Below are positions 56,728 through 64,000 of a DNA stretch of 64,000 nt, piece by piece; positions within the stretch are counted from its first letter, which is position 1, and every line of letters starts with the position of its first letter. Under the pieces are notes generated by a model. It did not search any database. It was not told where the DNA came from and saw only the letters and a list, made by a program, of their open reading frames with translations. Both the position numbers and the translations under genes were made by a program. Where the stretch lies: NCBI GenBank assembly GCA_965203195.1, contig OZ241860.1:1488001-1552000 (forward strand), written 5' to 3'. This DNA is from Bin87 sp965203195 (GTDB lineage: Bacteria; Chloroflexota; Dehalococcoidia; Lucifugimonadales; UBA3495).

Positions 56728-58179
56728 ATGCTGGACTTGCTGATTACCGGCGGCGTCGTTGTTATGCCCGGCGAGGCCGCTGTGGTGGACATCGGCGTGC
56801 AGAACGGGCGCATCGTGGCCATCGGCGCGCCGGGCGCCTTGAGCGACGATGCGGCGCAGACGGTGGACGCGTCCGGGCGCATCGTTACGCCCGGCGGCAT
56901 TGAACCGCACGTTCACGCCGCCGCCAATGTGCGGCCCGGCGCGCATCAGCTGGTGGCGGGAACGCCCAACGCCGGGCCGCTGGAGCATTCGCTGGGCGCC
57001 ATCTGGGGCGGGACGACCACCGTGGTGGACTTTGCGCCGGCGCCGAATGAGGGCGAGCTGGTGGGCGGCGTGCTGGACTTTCTCTCCGTGTGGGAAGGGA
57101 ATACCTATACCGACTACTCGGCGCACGTCATTTATTCCAGCCGCAATTCGGCGGACAGCATCGCGCGGGTGGGCGAGCTCATCAACAACGATTTTCCCAG
57201 CGTGAAAATCTTTACCACCAACATACGCCCGCCGTCGGATCCGCCGCTGACGCTGACTCCCATCGGGCGCATTGACCACGGGCGGCTGTCCGACCTGACG
57301 GCGCAGCTGGCGCGCAATGACGGCATCCTGGCGGTGCACGCCGAGGATGACGAAATTGTGATGTACAACTACCTGCTGGCGCAGCAGCGGGGTATTTGGG
57401 ACTGGTACAATGTCCACTTGGTGCATTCCAAAGAGGTGGAGGATCTGGCGTTTCGCGACGCCATCCGCATCGCCGGGCAGAACGGAGCGGGGATGTACTT
57501 CGTTCATGTCACCGCCGGGGACGGGGTGAACGCGGTGGCGGCCGCCCGCAGCCGGGGGCAGGCGGTTTATGGCGAAGTGCTGACCCTGGCCCTGTCGTTC
57601 AACGCCTGGCAGTACCGGGAACCGGACGGGATGAAGTATCATACCTACCCGTCGCTGAAGTACCCGGAGGATGGCAGCCACCTGTGGGCCGGGCTGCTGG
57701 GGGGCGACCTGACCTTTACCGCCACCGACAGCAGCTTTACCACCTACCTGGACAAAACCGCCGGCCGGAATGTGCAGGACATTCGCGGCGGCAACATCGG
57801 CATTGAGATACGAATGGGCGTGAACTACACGGAGGCGGTGGTGAAACGGGGGATGTCCCTGACGCAGTACGCCAACATCACGGCCACCAATGCCGCCCGG
57901 CTGCTGGGTATGTACCCCCGCAAGGGCGTCATCGCTCCCGGCAGCGACGCCGATTTCGCCATTATTGACCCGGCCATCCGCAAGCGGCTGACGATGGACG
58001 ACCTGCATCTGCGGGATTACAGCCCCTGGGAGGGCTGGGAGGTGCAGGGCTGGCCCACGACGGTCATTCTGCGGGGCAAGGTGATGGTGGACAACGGCCA
58101 GCTGCTGGGCAGTCCCGCCGACGGGCAGCGGGTGCGCCGGCGCATTGACCCGGCAGTACTGCAACGGCCGGCTCTATAA
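56728..58179 (+). CDS. Dihydropyrimidinase/hydantoinase-like amidohydrolase
   Basis: The 483-residue protein has the binuclear amidohydrolase site: GGIEPHVH (H61, H63), the carbamylated-lysine position in DFPSVKIFTTN (K160), H204 in AVHAEDDE and H260 in YFVHVTAGDGV. GGTTTVVDFAP and VRRRIDP flank the usual core. The motif GGIEPHVH has Glu where typical family members have Asp. The final Asp ligand probably is in TATDSSF, which replaces the common GSDH. Hydrolysis of cyclic amides in pyrimidine or hydantoin breakdown is likely, substrate uncertain. It follows a Uma2 gene with two bases between. Confidence 0.88.
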   Translation: MLDLLITGGVVVMPGEAAVVDIGVQNGRIVAIGAPGALSDDAAQTVDASGRIVTPGGIEPHVHAAANVRPGAHQLVAGTPNAGPLEHSLGAIWGGTTTVVDFAPAPNEGELVGGVLDFLSVWEGNTYTDYSAHVIYSSRNSADSIARVGELINNDFPSVKIFTTNIRPPSDPPLTLTPIGRIDHGRLSDLTAQLARNDGILAVHAEDDEIVMYNYLLAQQRGIWDWYNVHLVHSKEVEDLAFRDAIRIAGQNGAGMYFVHVTAGDGVNAVAAARSRGQAVYGEVLTLALSFNAWQYREPDGMKYHTYPSLKYPEDGSHLWAGLLGGDLTFTATDSSFTTYLDKTAGRNVQDIRGGNIGIEIRMGVNYTEAVVKRGMSLTQYANITATNAARLLGMYPRKGVIAPGSDADFAIIDPAIRKRLTMDDLHLRDYSPWEGWEVQGWPTTVILRGKVMVDNGQLLGSPADGQRVRRRIDPAVLQRPAL

Positions 58180-58352
58180 CCGGGCGGACGGAAGGGGCCG
58201 GAGTCCGCAGTTGGGCGTTGTCCGGTAACCGGGCGGGAGAGTTGGGCGTCTCCGCCCAACTCTCCAACGGCCCAACCGGTCTCATCGCATCGATCGCATC
58301 GGGCCGGGCTGGCGGGCGGACATTCACGCCTAAACGGACATTTACGCATAAT

Positions 58353-59843
58353 ATGAGCGCTGCCAACGATACGGTCATTCTCTGCCGCTTTTGCGGCCAT
58401 ATCAACGCCGCCGGCGCCGGGGGGCCGACCGGCGGGCGCTGCGCCGGCTGCGGCGCATTTTCCGGGCTGGAAGCGGTGGCGGAGGCGGAAGCCCGCCAGC
58501 GTTCCCGCCGCACCCGGCTGGGTTTTCTCCGCAGCCGGGTTTTCCGGGCGGCGGTTGTCGTCCTGCCCTTGCTGGCGGCGCTGTTCTGGCTGCTTTGGGA
58601 ATATACGGGGCTGCCGCCCGACCCGCCGTTGCCGTCGACGAATATCGGCAGTACCACGGCGGCAACGCCGGCCGGGGACTGGCCGCAGGCGCGGGGCGGC
58701 GTCGCCGGCGCCGCGGCGGCAGCGGGCGCCGGGGGCGGCAGCGGGGTTGACGCGGCGCCGGCGAAGGTTTGGGAGTATGTGGCCGGCGCGCCCATCGTGG
58801 CCCCGCCGGCCGTGGTGGGCGACCGGATTTATCTGACCACCGAGGACGGCCGGGTCGTCGCCTTGGCGCGGGATACGGGGGCGGAGCTCTGGCGCTACGA
58901 CGCCGGGCAGCCGGCCGCCGTTACGCCGGCGGTGTCGGACGGGCTGGTCTTTGTGGTGTTCAAGCCGGGCGTAGTATCCGCCCTGGACGCCGCCAGCGGC
59001 GCTGTGGTCTGGAGCCGCCGGCTGGCGGTGGCGTCGCTGCCCTCGCCTAGGGTGGCCGACGGGCGTCTGTTCGTGGCGGAAACCGACCGCGGCCGCCTGC
59101 TGGCGCTGGACGCGGCCACCGGCGAAACCCTCTGGGATTACCGCCTGGATGACTGGGTAATCGCGCCGCCGGCCCTGGTTGACGGCAAGGCGATCGTCAC
59201 CGCCAACGACGCCAAAGTCCAGATTCTGGACGCCGCCACCGGCCGCCTGCGGATGTATTACGACGCCGGCCGGGGGCGCTGGGCCCGGGGCGCAGCGCTG
59301 GCCGCCGGCGACCGGCTCCACTTCAGCAGTTCCGGCGGGCGCGTGTGGGGGATTGACTACCGGGGGCATCGCTACCCGCTGGAACGGGCCATCATCTACA
59401 TCGGAACGGTTTTATGGGTCTGGGGCTTTACGCAGCAGGGGCCGGAGCAGCAGGGCTATGTGTGGTCCACGCAGACAGCGGGGGAGCAGCCCTACCCGCC
59501 GGCGCTGGCGGACGGCGACACGCTGGTGGTGGCGGATGCCGGCGGCATCGTCACCGGGCTGGACGCCGCCGGCGGAAGCGTCCGGTGGGAGCGGGATGTG
59601 GAGGCCGACATTCCCTTCGGGGCGACCACAGCCGGCCCCGTTGCGCTGGTGGGCGCGGAGCAGGGGCGGGTAATGGCGCTGTGGGCGGCGGACGGAACGC
59701 CGCGGTGGGAGGTTATGCTGGACGGCGCCGTCACTGCGGCGCCCATCGCGGCGGGCGGGCTGCTGCTGGCGGCTACGGATGCCGGCGGGGGCGCGCTGGT
59801 GGCGCTGGCCGCGCCGGAAACTCCCGCCAAGTCGGGCAATTAA
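58353..59843 (+). CDS. Membrane-anchored PQQ-like beta-propeller protein with N-terminal zinc ribbon
   Basis: From ATG 58353 the product is 496 residues. A zinc ribbon is formed by C11/C14 and C30/C33. One transmembrane helix spans about 64-83 (FRAAVVVLPLLAALFWLLW). The outer part is a beta-propeller with repeats like GDRIYLTTEDGRVVALARDTGAELWRYDAG and DGLVFVVFKPGVVSALDAASGAVVWSR. BamB/PQQ_2-type propellers bind PQQ or scaffold membrane proteins; no cofactor site can be read. Function unknown. Confidence 0.82.
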   Translation: MSAANDTVILCRFCGHINAAGAGGPTGGRCAGCGAFSGLEAVAEAEARQRSRRTRLGFLRSRVFRAAVVVLPLLAALFWLLWEYTGLPPDPPLPSTNIGSTTAATPAGDWPQARGGVAGAAAAAGAGGGSGVDAAPAKVWEYVAGAPIVAPPAVVGDRIYLTTEDGRVVALARDTGAELWRYDAGQPAAVTPAVSDGLVFVVFKPGVVSALDAASGAVVWSRRLAVASLPSPRVADGRLFVAETDRGRLLALDAATGETLWDYRLDDWVIAPPALVDGKAIVTANDAKVQILDAATGRLRMYYDAGRGRWARGAALAAGDRLHFSSSGGRVWGIDYRGHRYPLERAIIYIGTVLWVWGFTQQGPEQQGYVWSTQTAGEQPYPPALADGDTLVVADAGGIVTGLDAAGGSVRWERDVEADIPFGATTAGPVALVGAEQGRVMALWAADGTPRWEVMLDGAVTAAPIAAGGLLLAATDAGGGALVALAAPETPAKSGN

Positions 59844-59846
59844 TAT

Positions 59847-60035
59847 TCATAATGGGCTGGGCCCTGCGTAGCGGGAGCCAGCCCTGTCGTTCAGGGTAAA
59901 ACCCGTCAGGCCGCAGCCCAGGCAGGCGTCGTCATTATCCATATTCATAACCACGCCGCCCGGCGCCAAGACCGGGCACTCCGGGTCGATGACATCCAGG
60001 TTATGGTTCCTCGGATTCGTCCAGAAACAGCGTTT
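59847..60035 (-). pseudogene. Cys-containing remnant, C-terminal end of an unknown protein
   Basis: A minus-strand frame between stops reads CFWTNPRNHNLDVIDPECPV, then MNMDNDDACLGCGLTGFTL. Acidic and Cys-rich content and the lack of a start codon before the internal ATG suggest the tail of a former gene. Overlapping bases 59854-59885 can form a GGGCTGG/CCAGCCC hairpin that might end the propeller gene's transcript. Bases 60039-60173 hold nothing I recognise. Confidence 0.3.
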
Positions 60036-60173
60036 TCAACCGGCCTGTTCTCCTATAGCGCGGCGTATCCGGCCGCAAAGATGAAGCGGAGTGTTGGCGG
60101 CTCGGCCCGATTACACCCTCGTTGATGCGATGATTTCCGATAATGGCCTGGCCTCAATATCGCAAAGCGCAAT

Positions 60174-60202
60174 TTGACAATCGGGGGCGGCATAATTACT
60201 AT
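60174..60202 (+). promoter_or_regulatory. Promoter of the dipeptide-type importer operon
   Basis: TTGACA (60174-60179) and TACTAT (60197-60202), 17 bases apart, about 85 bases upstream of the binding-protein ATG at 60289. Confidence 0.7.
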
Positions 60203-60288
60203 CGTCTAGCCACCGCCGGGACGGCCGGCTTGGGGCGGCGTAGCCCGCAAGCAGGCGATACCGGCGACACTTTCAGGAGGTTCCCTTG

Positions 60289-62223
60289 ATGGCCCTGCGA
60301 TACCTACGACATCCCAGAACCCTGCTGGCGCTGGGCGCGCTGGCGCTGACCGCCGTTATCGTAGCCTGCGGCGGCGCCCAGACCCCGCCGGCATCGACCG
60401 GGGACACTTCTGCCGGCGGCAGCGCGCCGGCGGCGACCACCGCGCCGGAAGCCGGCGCCGCGCCTACCCTGGATCCCTTTGCCGGCGTCCAGGAGCCGAC
60501 GCCCACCGCCCGGCTGGACGCCACCGCCACGCCTGTTCCCGTGCCTACCGCCGTAGCGGTTGACCAGCGTCCCGCCTGGTGGCAGGAAGGCGAAACCAAG
60601 CACTATCGCGGCGACTTTCCGCTGGTGGCGACCAGCAACCCCGGCTTTTGGGATGTTCACTACGGCGGCTCAATGAACACCGTTCTGATCCCTTCCGGGC
60701 CGCGTTTCAACCAGATTCTGGAGTACAACCCGGTCAACCCCAGTGAAATCATCGGCGACCTGGCGGTGAGCTGGGAATCCTATGAGGACGGCGATGAGTT
60801 CGGGTACATTTTCAACCTGCACCCGGACGCTACTTTCTCCGACGGCGTGCCGGTTACGGCGGATGATGTGGTGTTTTCCATTGACCGCATCACGCTGGGG
60901 CAGGTGGAGGAGGGCGTGCTGCGCGCCCGCACCGGGTTCCTCAACAATTTTGTGGAGCATGGCACCGCGGAGGCGATTGACGACAAGACGGTGAAAGTGC
61001 CGCTGCGCTTTCCCGCCGCCGGCTTTCTGCCCAACCTGGCCTCGGACTATATGAAGGTGTACCCCAAGCACGTGGGCGAAGGGCTGAGCCAGGAGGATGC
61101 CAACACCGGGCTGACCCAGGAGGAGGCCGTGGCGGCGATCAACGCCGGGCAACCGGCCGGCCTGATTGGTTCCGGGCCCTGGATGCTGCGGGAGTGGGAA
61201 AAGGATGTGGGCTATACCTTTGACCGCAACCCCAACTATTTCAAAGAGGGACGACCCTTCTTTGACGGCCTCAAGATTTTCCTCATCCGGGACACCGCCC
61301 GCCGGATTTCCGCGTTGCAGGCCGGCCAGGTTTATGGCACCTACCAGCCGGTCACCGGCAGCAACCGCCCCGAGGATATGGCGCGGCTGGAAGATGACAC
61401 CGACGGGCGGGTGCGCGCCGTCATCCTGGAAGCGTCCGGCGTGCAGGCGTTTTTCCTGAACCACACGAAGCCGCCTTTTGACGACCCGCGGGTGCGCCGG
61501 GCGATGTACCTGGGCATTGACCGGGATACCGCCGTGGAGAAAGCCATTCTGGGCTTTGGGCAGCCCGGCACTTTCTTTGCCCCCGGCGTAGTGGAAGACT
61601 TGGCCGAACTGCGCGCCAACAACCCGGCCTTTATGGAAGACCGCACCGCCGCGCTGGAAGAGGCCCGGCGTCTGCTCACCGAGGCGGGCTACCCGGACGG
61701 GTTTGAAATTACCCACAATGTGGTCAACAGCAACCCGTCGCTGTCCACTGCCGAGACGGTGGCGCCGCAGCTGCGGGAAGACCTGAACATTGACATTGTC
61801 ATTCAGCCCACCGACCTGGCGACAATGTATGTGGGCCTGCGCGACGGGGTAGCCAACTTTGACGGCGTAGGCACCGGCATCATCCTGCGGGATCCCGGCG
61901 ACATCATCAACCAGTTCTACCTGCAAGATGTGCTGCGCAATCCGCACAACTGGCAGAACGACCGGGTGGATGAGCTGATTGACCTGCAAAACCGCGAGGT
62001 GGATCCGGCGGCGCGTCAGGGTCACCTGGAGGAACTGGCGGAAATCCTGCACCAGGGCGAAAGCCACTGGCTGCCGGTGCTGTGGTACTCCAGCGGCGGC
62101 GCCTTTGACTACCGCATCCGCAACTACTACTACCCGCCCACGGTGCAGCTCATCAAAAAGTGGGACCATGTCTGGTTTGACCCAGACCGTGCGATGCCCG
62201 ACGGCACGGGGTACAAACCCTAG
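60289..62223 (+). CDS. Peptide/solute ABC transporter binding lipoprotein (SBP_bac_5)
   Basis: From ATG 60289, with AGGAGG eight bases upstream, the product is 644 residues. A lipoprotein signal ends AVIVAC (C27), followed by a Pro/Thr/Ala linker to about 85. The SBP family 5 core has LPDLAVSWE-like IGDLAVSWESYEDG, DGVPVTADDVVFSIDR, NPNYFKEGRPFFDGLKIFLIRD and VRRAMYLGIDRDTAVEKAI. It binds peptides or related solutes outside the cell for the permeases at 62352 and 63390. A TTG at 60286 is a less likely start. Confidence 0.92.
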   Translation: MALRYLRHPRTLLALGALALTAVIVACGGAQTPPASTGDTSAGGSAPAATTAPEAGAAPTLDPFAGVQEPTPTARLDATATPVPVPTAVAVDQRPAWWQEGETKHYRGDFPLVATSNPGFWDVHYGGSMNTVLIPSGPRFNQILEYNPVNPSEIIGDLAVSWESYEDGDEFGYIFNLHPDATFSDGVPVTADDVVFSIDRITLGQVEEGVLRARTGFLNNFVEHGTAEAIDDKTVKVPLRFPAAGFLPNLASDYMKVYPKHVGEGLSQEDANTGLTQEEAVAAINAGQPAGLIGSGPWMLREWEKDVGYTFDRNPNYFKEGRPFFDGLKIFLIRDTARRISALQAGQVYGTYQPVTGSNRPEDMARLEDDTDGRVRAVILEASGVQAFFLNHTKPPFDDPRVRRAMYLGIDRDTAVEKAILGFGQPGTFFAPGVVEDLAELRANNPAFMEDRTAALEEARRLLTEAGYPDGFEITHNVVNSNPSLSTAETVAPQLREDLNIDIVIQPTDLATMYVGLRDGVANFDGVGTGIILRDPGDIINQFYLQDVLRNPHNWQNDRVDELIDLQNREVDPAARQGHLEELAEILHQGESHWLPVLWYSSGGAFDYRIRNYYYPPTVQLIKKWDHVWFDPDRAMPDGTGYKP

Positions 62224-62253
62224 CGCGGGAATCGCCCGGGCAACCCCGGCGCA

Positions 62254-62292
62254 CCTCCGACCGAATCGGGTTACATCGGGTTCGGTCGGAGG
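62254..62292 (+). terminator. Hairpin between binding-protein and permease genes
   Basis: CCTCCGACCGAA pairs with TTCGGTCGGAGG around a 15-base loop. Without a T-run, it more likely stabilises the binding-protein mRNA or allows partial read-through, as is usual in importer operons, than fully stops transcription. Confidence 0.6.
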
Positions 62293-62351
62293 GCATATTG
62301 AATTGAATGAGAATGCCCCGCGGAGCTTACGGGGCGACGGGAGTTGATGGA

Positions 62352-63311
62352 ATGTACCAGTACCTGTTGAGGCGGATGCTGCTCTTTGTACCTACGCTGC
62401 TGCTGGCGACTGTGCTGGTTTTCGTCCTCTTTTCCATTGTGCCCGGCGATGCGGCGTCGTATCTGCTGACCGGCGAGGATGCCGGCGGGCAGGTGACCAA
62501 TAAGGACTTTGAGAACCTGCGCAAAGAGCTGGGCCTGGATCGCCCGATTTATATCCAGTACGCCGACTGGCTGTGGGGCGTGCTGCGGTGGGATCTGGGC
62601 GATTCGCTGTACTACGGGACGCCTTTCGGGCTGGAACTGGTGGAACGGTTCGCGCGCACTTTTGAGCTGGCGATACTGGCCATCATAATGGCCTTTGTGG
62701 TGGCCGTGCCGCTGGGCGTCATCTCGGCGATGAAACAGGACCGCGGGGTGGACTACGCCAGCCGGATCATTGCCCTGGTGGGCATCGCGATGCCGACTTT
62801 CTGGATTGGCATCTTGGTCATTTATGCGCTGACCTATGGTTTCGGCTGGCTGCCGCCGCTGGAATACGCGCATTTATGGGAAGATCCGATACAGAACTTG
62901 CAGCTGATGCTGCTGCCGGCGGCGGTAATTGGGTTCCACGATATGGCGTTCACCGCGCGGGTAACCCGCTCGGCGATGCTGGAAGTGATGCGCGAGGACT
63001 ATATGCGCACCGCCCGTTCCAAAGGGTTGCGGGAGTGGATTGTGGTCAGCCGCCACGCAATGAAAAACGCGATGCTGCCGGTAATTACGGTATCCGGCTA
63101 CCAGTTTGGCCGTCTGCTGGGCGGGGTCATCATCGTGGAGCAAATTTTCGTTGTCCCCGGCGTAGGGACGTTCCTGATTGACGCCATCAATCACCGTGAT
63201 TTTCCGGTGATACAGGGCGTCATTCTGATGACGGCGGGGATCGTGCTGCTGCTCAACCTGATTATCGATATGCTGTACGGCGTGCTTGACCCGCGCATCC
63301 GGTACTCGTAA
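62352..63311 (+). CDS. Dipeptide-type ABC transporter permease (DppB family)
   Basis: From ATG 62352 the product is 319 residues. It starts YQYLLRRMLLFVPTLLLATVLVFVLF, has LGLDRPIYIQYADWLWGVLRWDLGDS before TM2, and EDYMRTARSKGLREWIVVSRHAMKNAMLPV, the EAA loop that docks the ATPase. VEQIFVVPGVGTFLIDAINHRDFPVIQ is typical of DppB. Six hydrophobic segments are visible. It forms the channel with the next permease. Confidence 0.93.
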   Translation: MYQYLLRRMLLFVPTLLLATVLVFVLFSIVPGDAASYLLTGEDAGGQVTNKDFENLRKELGLDRPIYIQYADWLWGVLRWDLGDSLYYGTPFGLELVERFARTFELAILAIIMAFVVAVPLGVISAMKQDRGVDYASRIIALVGIAMPTFWIGILVIYALTYGFGWLPPLEYAHLWEDPIQNLQLMLLPAAVIGFHDMAFTARVTRSAMLEVMREDYMRTARSKGLREWIVVSRHAMKNAMLPVITVSGYQFGRLLGGVIIVEQIFVVPGVGTFLIDAINHRDFPVIQGVILMTAGIVLLLNLIIDMLYGVLDPRIRYS

Positions 63312-63389
63312 GCGGCGGTTCGGAGACGCGGCGGCGGAGACGGGTACACCGGAGGAACGGTTCGGCCGGGCAAACGGCAAGGTGCTGCA

Positions 63390-64000
63390 ATGATCAATCA
63401 GTCTGCGGAACACGCGGAACATACGGTTTTGACGCGGGAAATGGTCGCTGCGCCCGGTTGGGGGGCGCGGTCCTGGACCGGCTCCAAGCGGTTTGTGCGG
63501 GGCAAGCCGCTGGGCGCCATCGGCGGCTCTATTGTGCTGCTGCTGGCGCTGGTTGCGCTGCTGGCGCCGATTATTTCGCCCTATGACCCCCGCGCTGTGC
63601 CGGCCGCGCCCTGGGAGGCGCCCAACTCCAGCTATGTCCTCGGCGCCGACCATGTGGGGCGGGATGTGCTGAGCCGGCTCATCTATGGCGCCCGCATTTC
63701 CCTGTATGTGGGACTGGGCAGCGTGCTGGTGGGCATCACGGCCAGTTTCGTCATTGGCGTGGCGCTGTCTTACGCCGGCGGCGTGGTGGATATGGTGGCG
63801 CAGCGCATTGTGGACGCTTTGATGTCACTGCCGGGGTTGCTGATTGCGCTGGCGATTATGGCGGTGGTGACGCCCTCGCTGAATACGGTCATTCTGGCCA
63901 TCGTTATCGGTATGATTGCGCCGGTGATCCGAACCGTGCGGTCGCAGGTATTATCAATGAAAGAGCTGGACTATGTAACGGCGGCCCGGGCCATTGGCGC
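63390..64000 (+). CDS. Dipeptide-type ABC transporter permease (DppC family), 3' end missing
   Basis: The frame from ATG 63390 (after GGTGCTGCA) runs off the window; 203 residues are visible. They read FVRGKPLGAIGGSIVLLLALVALLAPIISPYDP, then HVGRDVLSRLIYGARISLYVGLGSVLVG and KELDYVTAARAIGA, the start of the EAA loop. This is the DppC half-channel. ATP-binding subunits (DppD/F) are expected downstream. Confidence 0.92.
   Translation, partial: MINQSAEHAEHTVLTREMVAAPGWGARSWTGSKRFVRGKPLGAIGGSIVLLLALVALLAPIISPYDPRAVPAAPWEAPNSSYVLGADHVGRDVLSRLIYGARISLYVGLGSVLVGITASFVIGVALSYAGGVVDMVAQRIVDALMSLPGLLIALAIMAVVTPSLNTVILAIVIGMIAPVIRTVRSQVLSMKELDYVTAARAIG

Noticed and set aside
60670..62169. 499-codon minus-strand frame opposite the binding-protein gene
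   Set aside because: Shadow; the plus strand has signal peptide, promoter and family motifs.

Overview
The window is a high-GC bacterial chromosome segment with one tRNA, isolated housekeeping genes (dnaA, serS, lysS) and many accessory families: six Uma2 (DUF820) proteins, two DUF4058 proteins, SMP-30, cupins, an HpaB-type flavin monooxygenase and a PaREP1 remnant. Lipoprotein-type binding proteins, a surface-protein fragment of a type common in that phylum, and housekeeping genes standing alone rather than in conserved operons fit an environmental Chloroflexota (SAR202/Dehalococcoidia- or Caldilineae-like). That placement is an inference from gene content; no rRNA is present to test it.

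Layout. 1-3577: the distal half of a type I-E CRISPR-Cas operon (cas7e partial, cas5e, cas6e, cas1e, cas2e), with no array in the window. 3578-6601: debris (a REP-like hairpin, a broken PaREP1/HEPN gene, a surface-protein fragment, an eroded DDE transposase and a decayed IS5-family element with recognisable ends). 6598-13824: minus-strand genes (radical SAM, methyltransferase-like membrane protein, two DUF4058, MBL hydrolase, CoA-binding protein, cupin, SMP-30, hydrolase fragment). 14003-17856: an orphan DNA methyltransferase, two Uma2 genes and a radical SAM/HhH protein. 17969-20460: two tandem NYN-domain proteins with winged-helix-like C-termini, diverging from a Fur-family operon. 24451-29838: a zinc-uptake operon (zur-like regulator, znuA, znuC, znuB) followed by a His-tailed MFS carrier.

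29963-38848: a cupin, about 1.2 kb of apparently non-coding DNA, pepP, a solo pstS, a DNA methyltransferase-HNH fusion, small membrane proteins and an HpaB-type oxygenase. 38914-46961: partly duplicated membrane-associated genes, an esterase, serS with a possible nuclease behind it, three tandem Uma2 genes and lysS. 47239-50138: a 91-bp tandem repeat, a cupin, tRNA-Thr(CGT) with promoter and terminator, and an RND adaptor. 50189-55735: an RND pump, dnaA and a candidate origin region. 55736-64000: Uma2 coupled to a dihydropyrimidinase-like gene, a beta-propeller membrane protein, and the start of a dipeptide-type ABC importer that runs off the window.

Functional themes are zinc homeostasis, peptide/amide turnover (pepP, hydantoinase, Dpp-type importer), and DNA/RNA-directed enzymes (Cas, two methyltransferases, HNH, Uma2, NYN). 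Many proteins are recent tandem duplicates, and several genes survive only as fragments, so the segment is being actively reshuffled. The least described items are the NYN-winged-helix pair, the methyltransferase-HNH fusion and the Uma2 arrays. I found no wholly new system that can be asserted from sequence alone.
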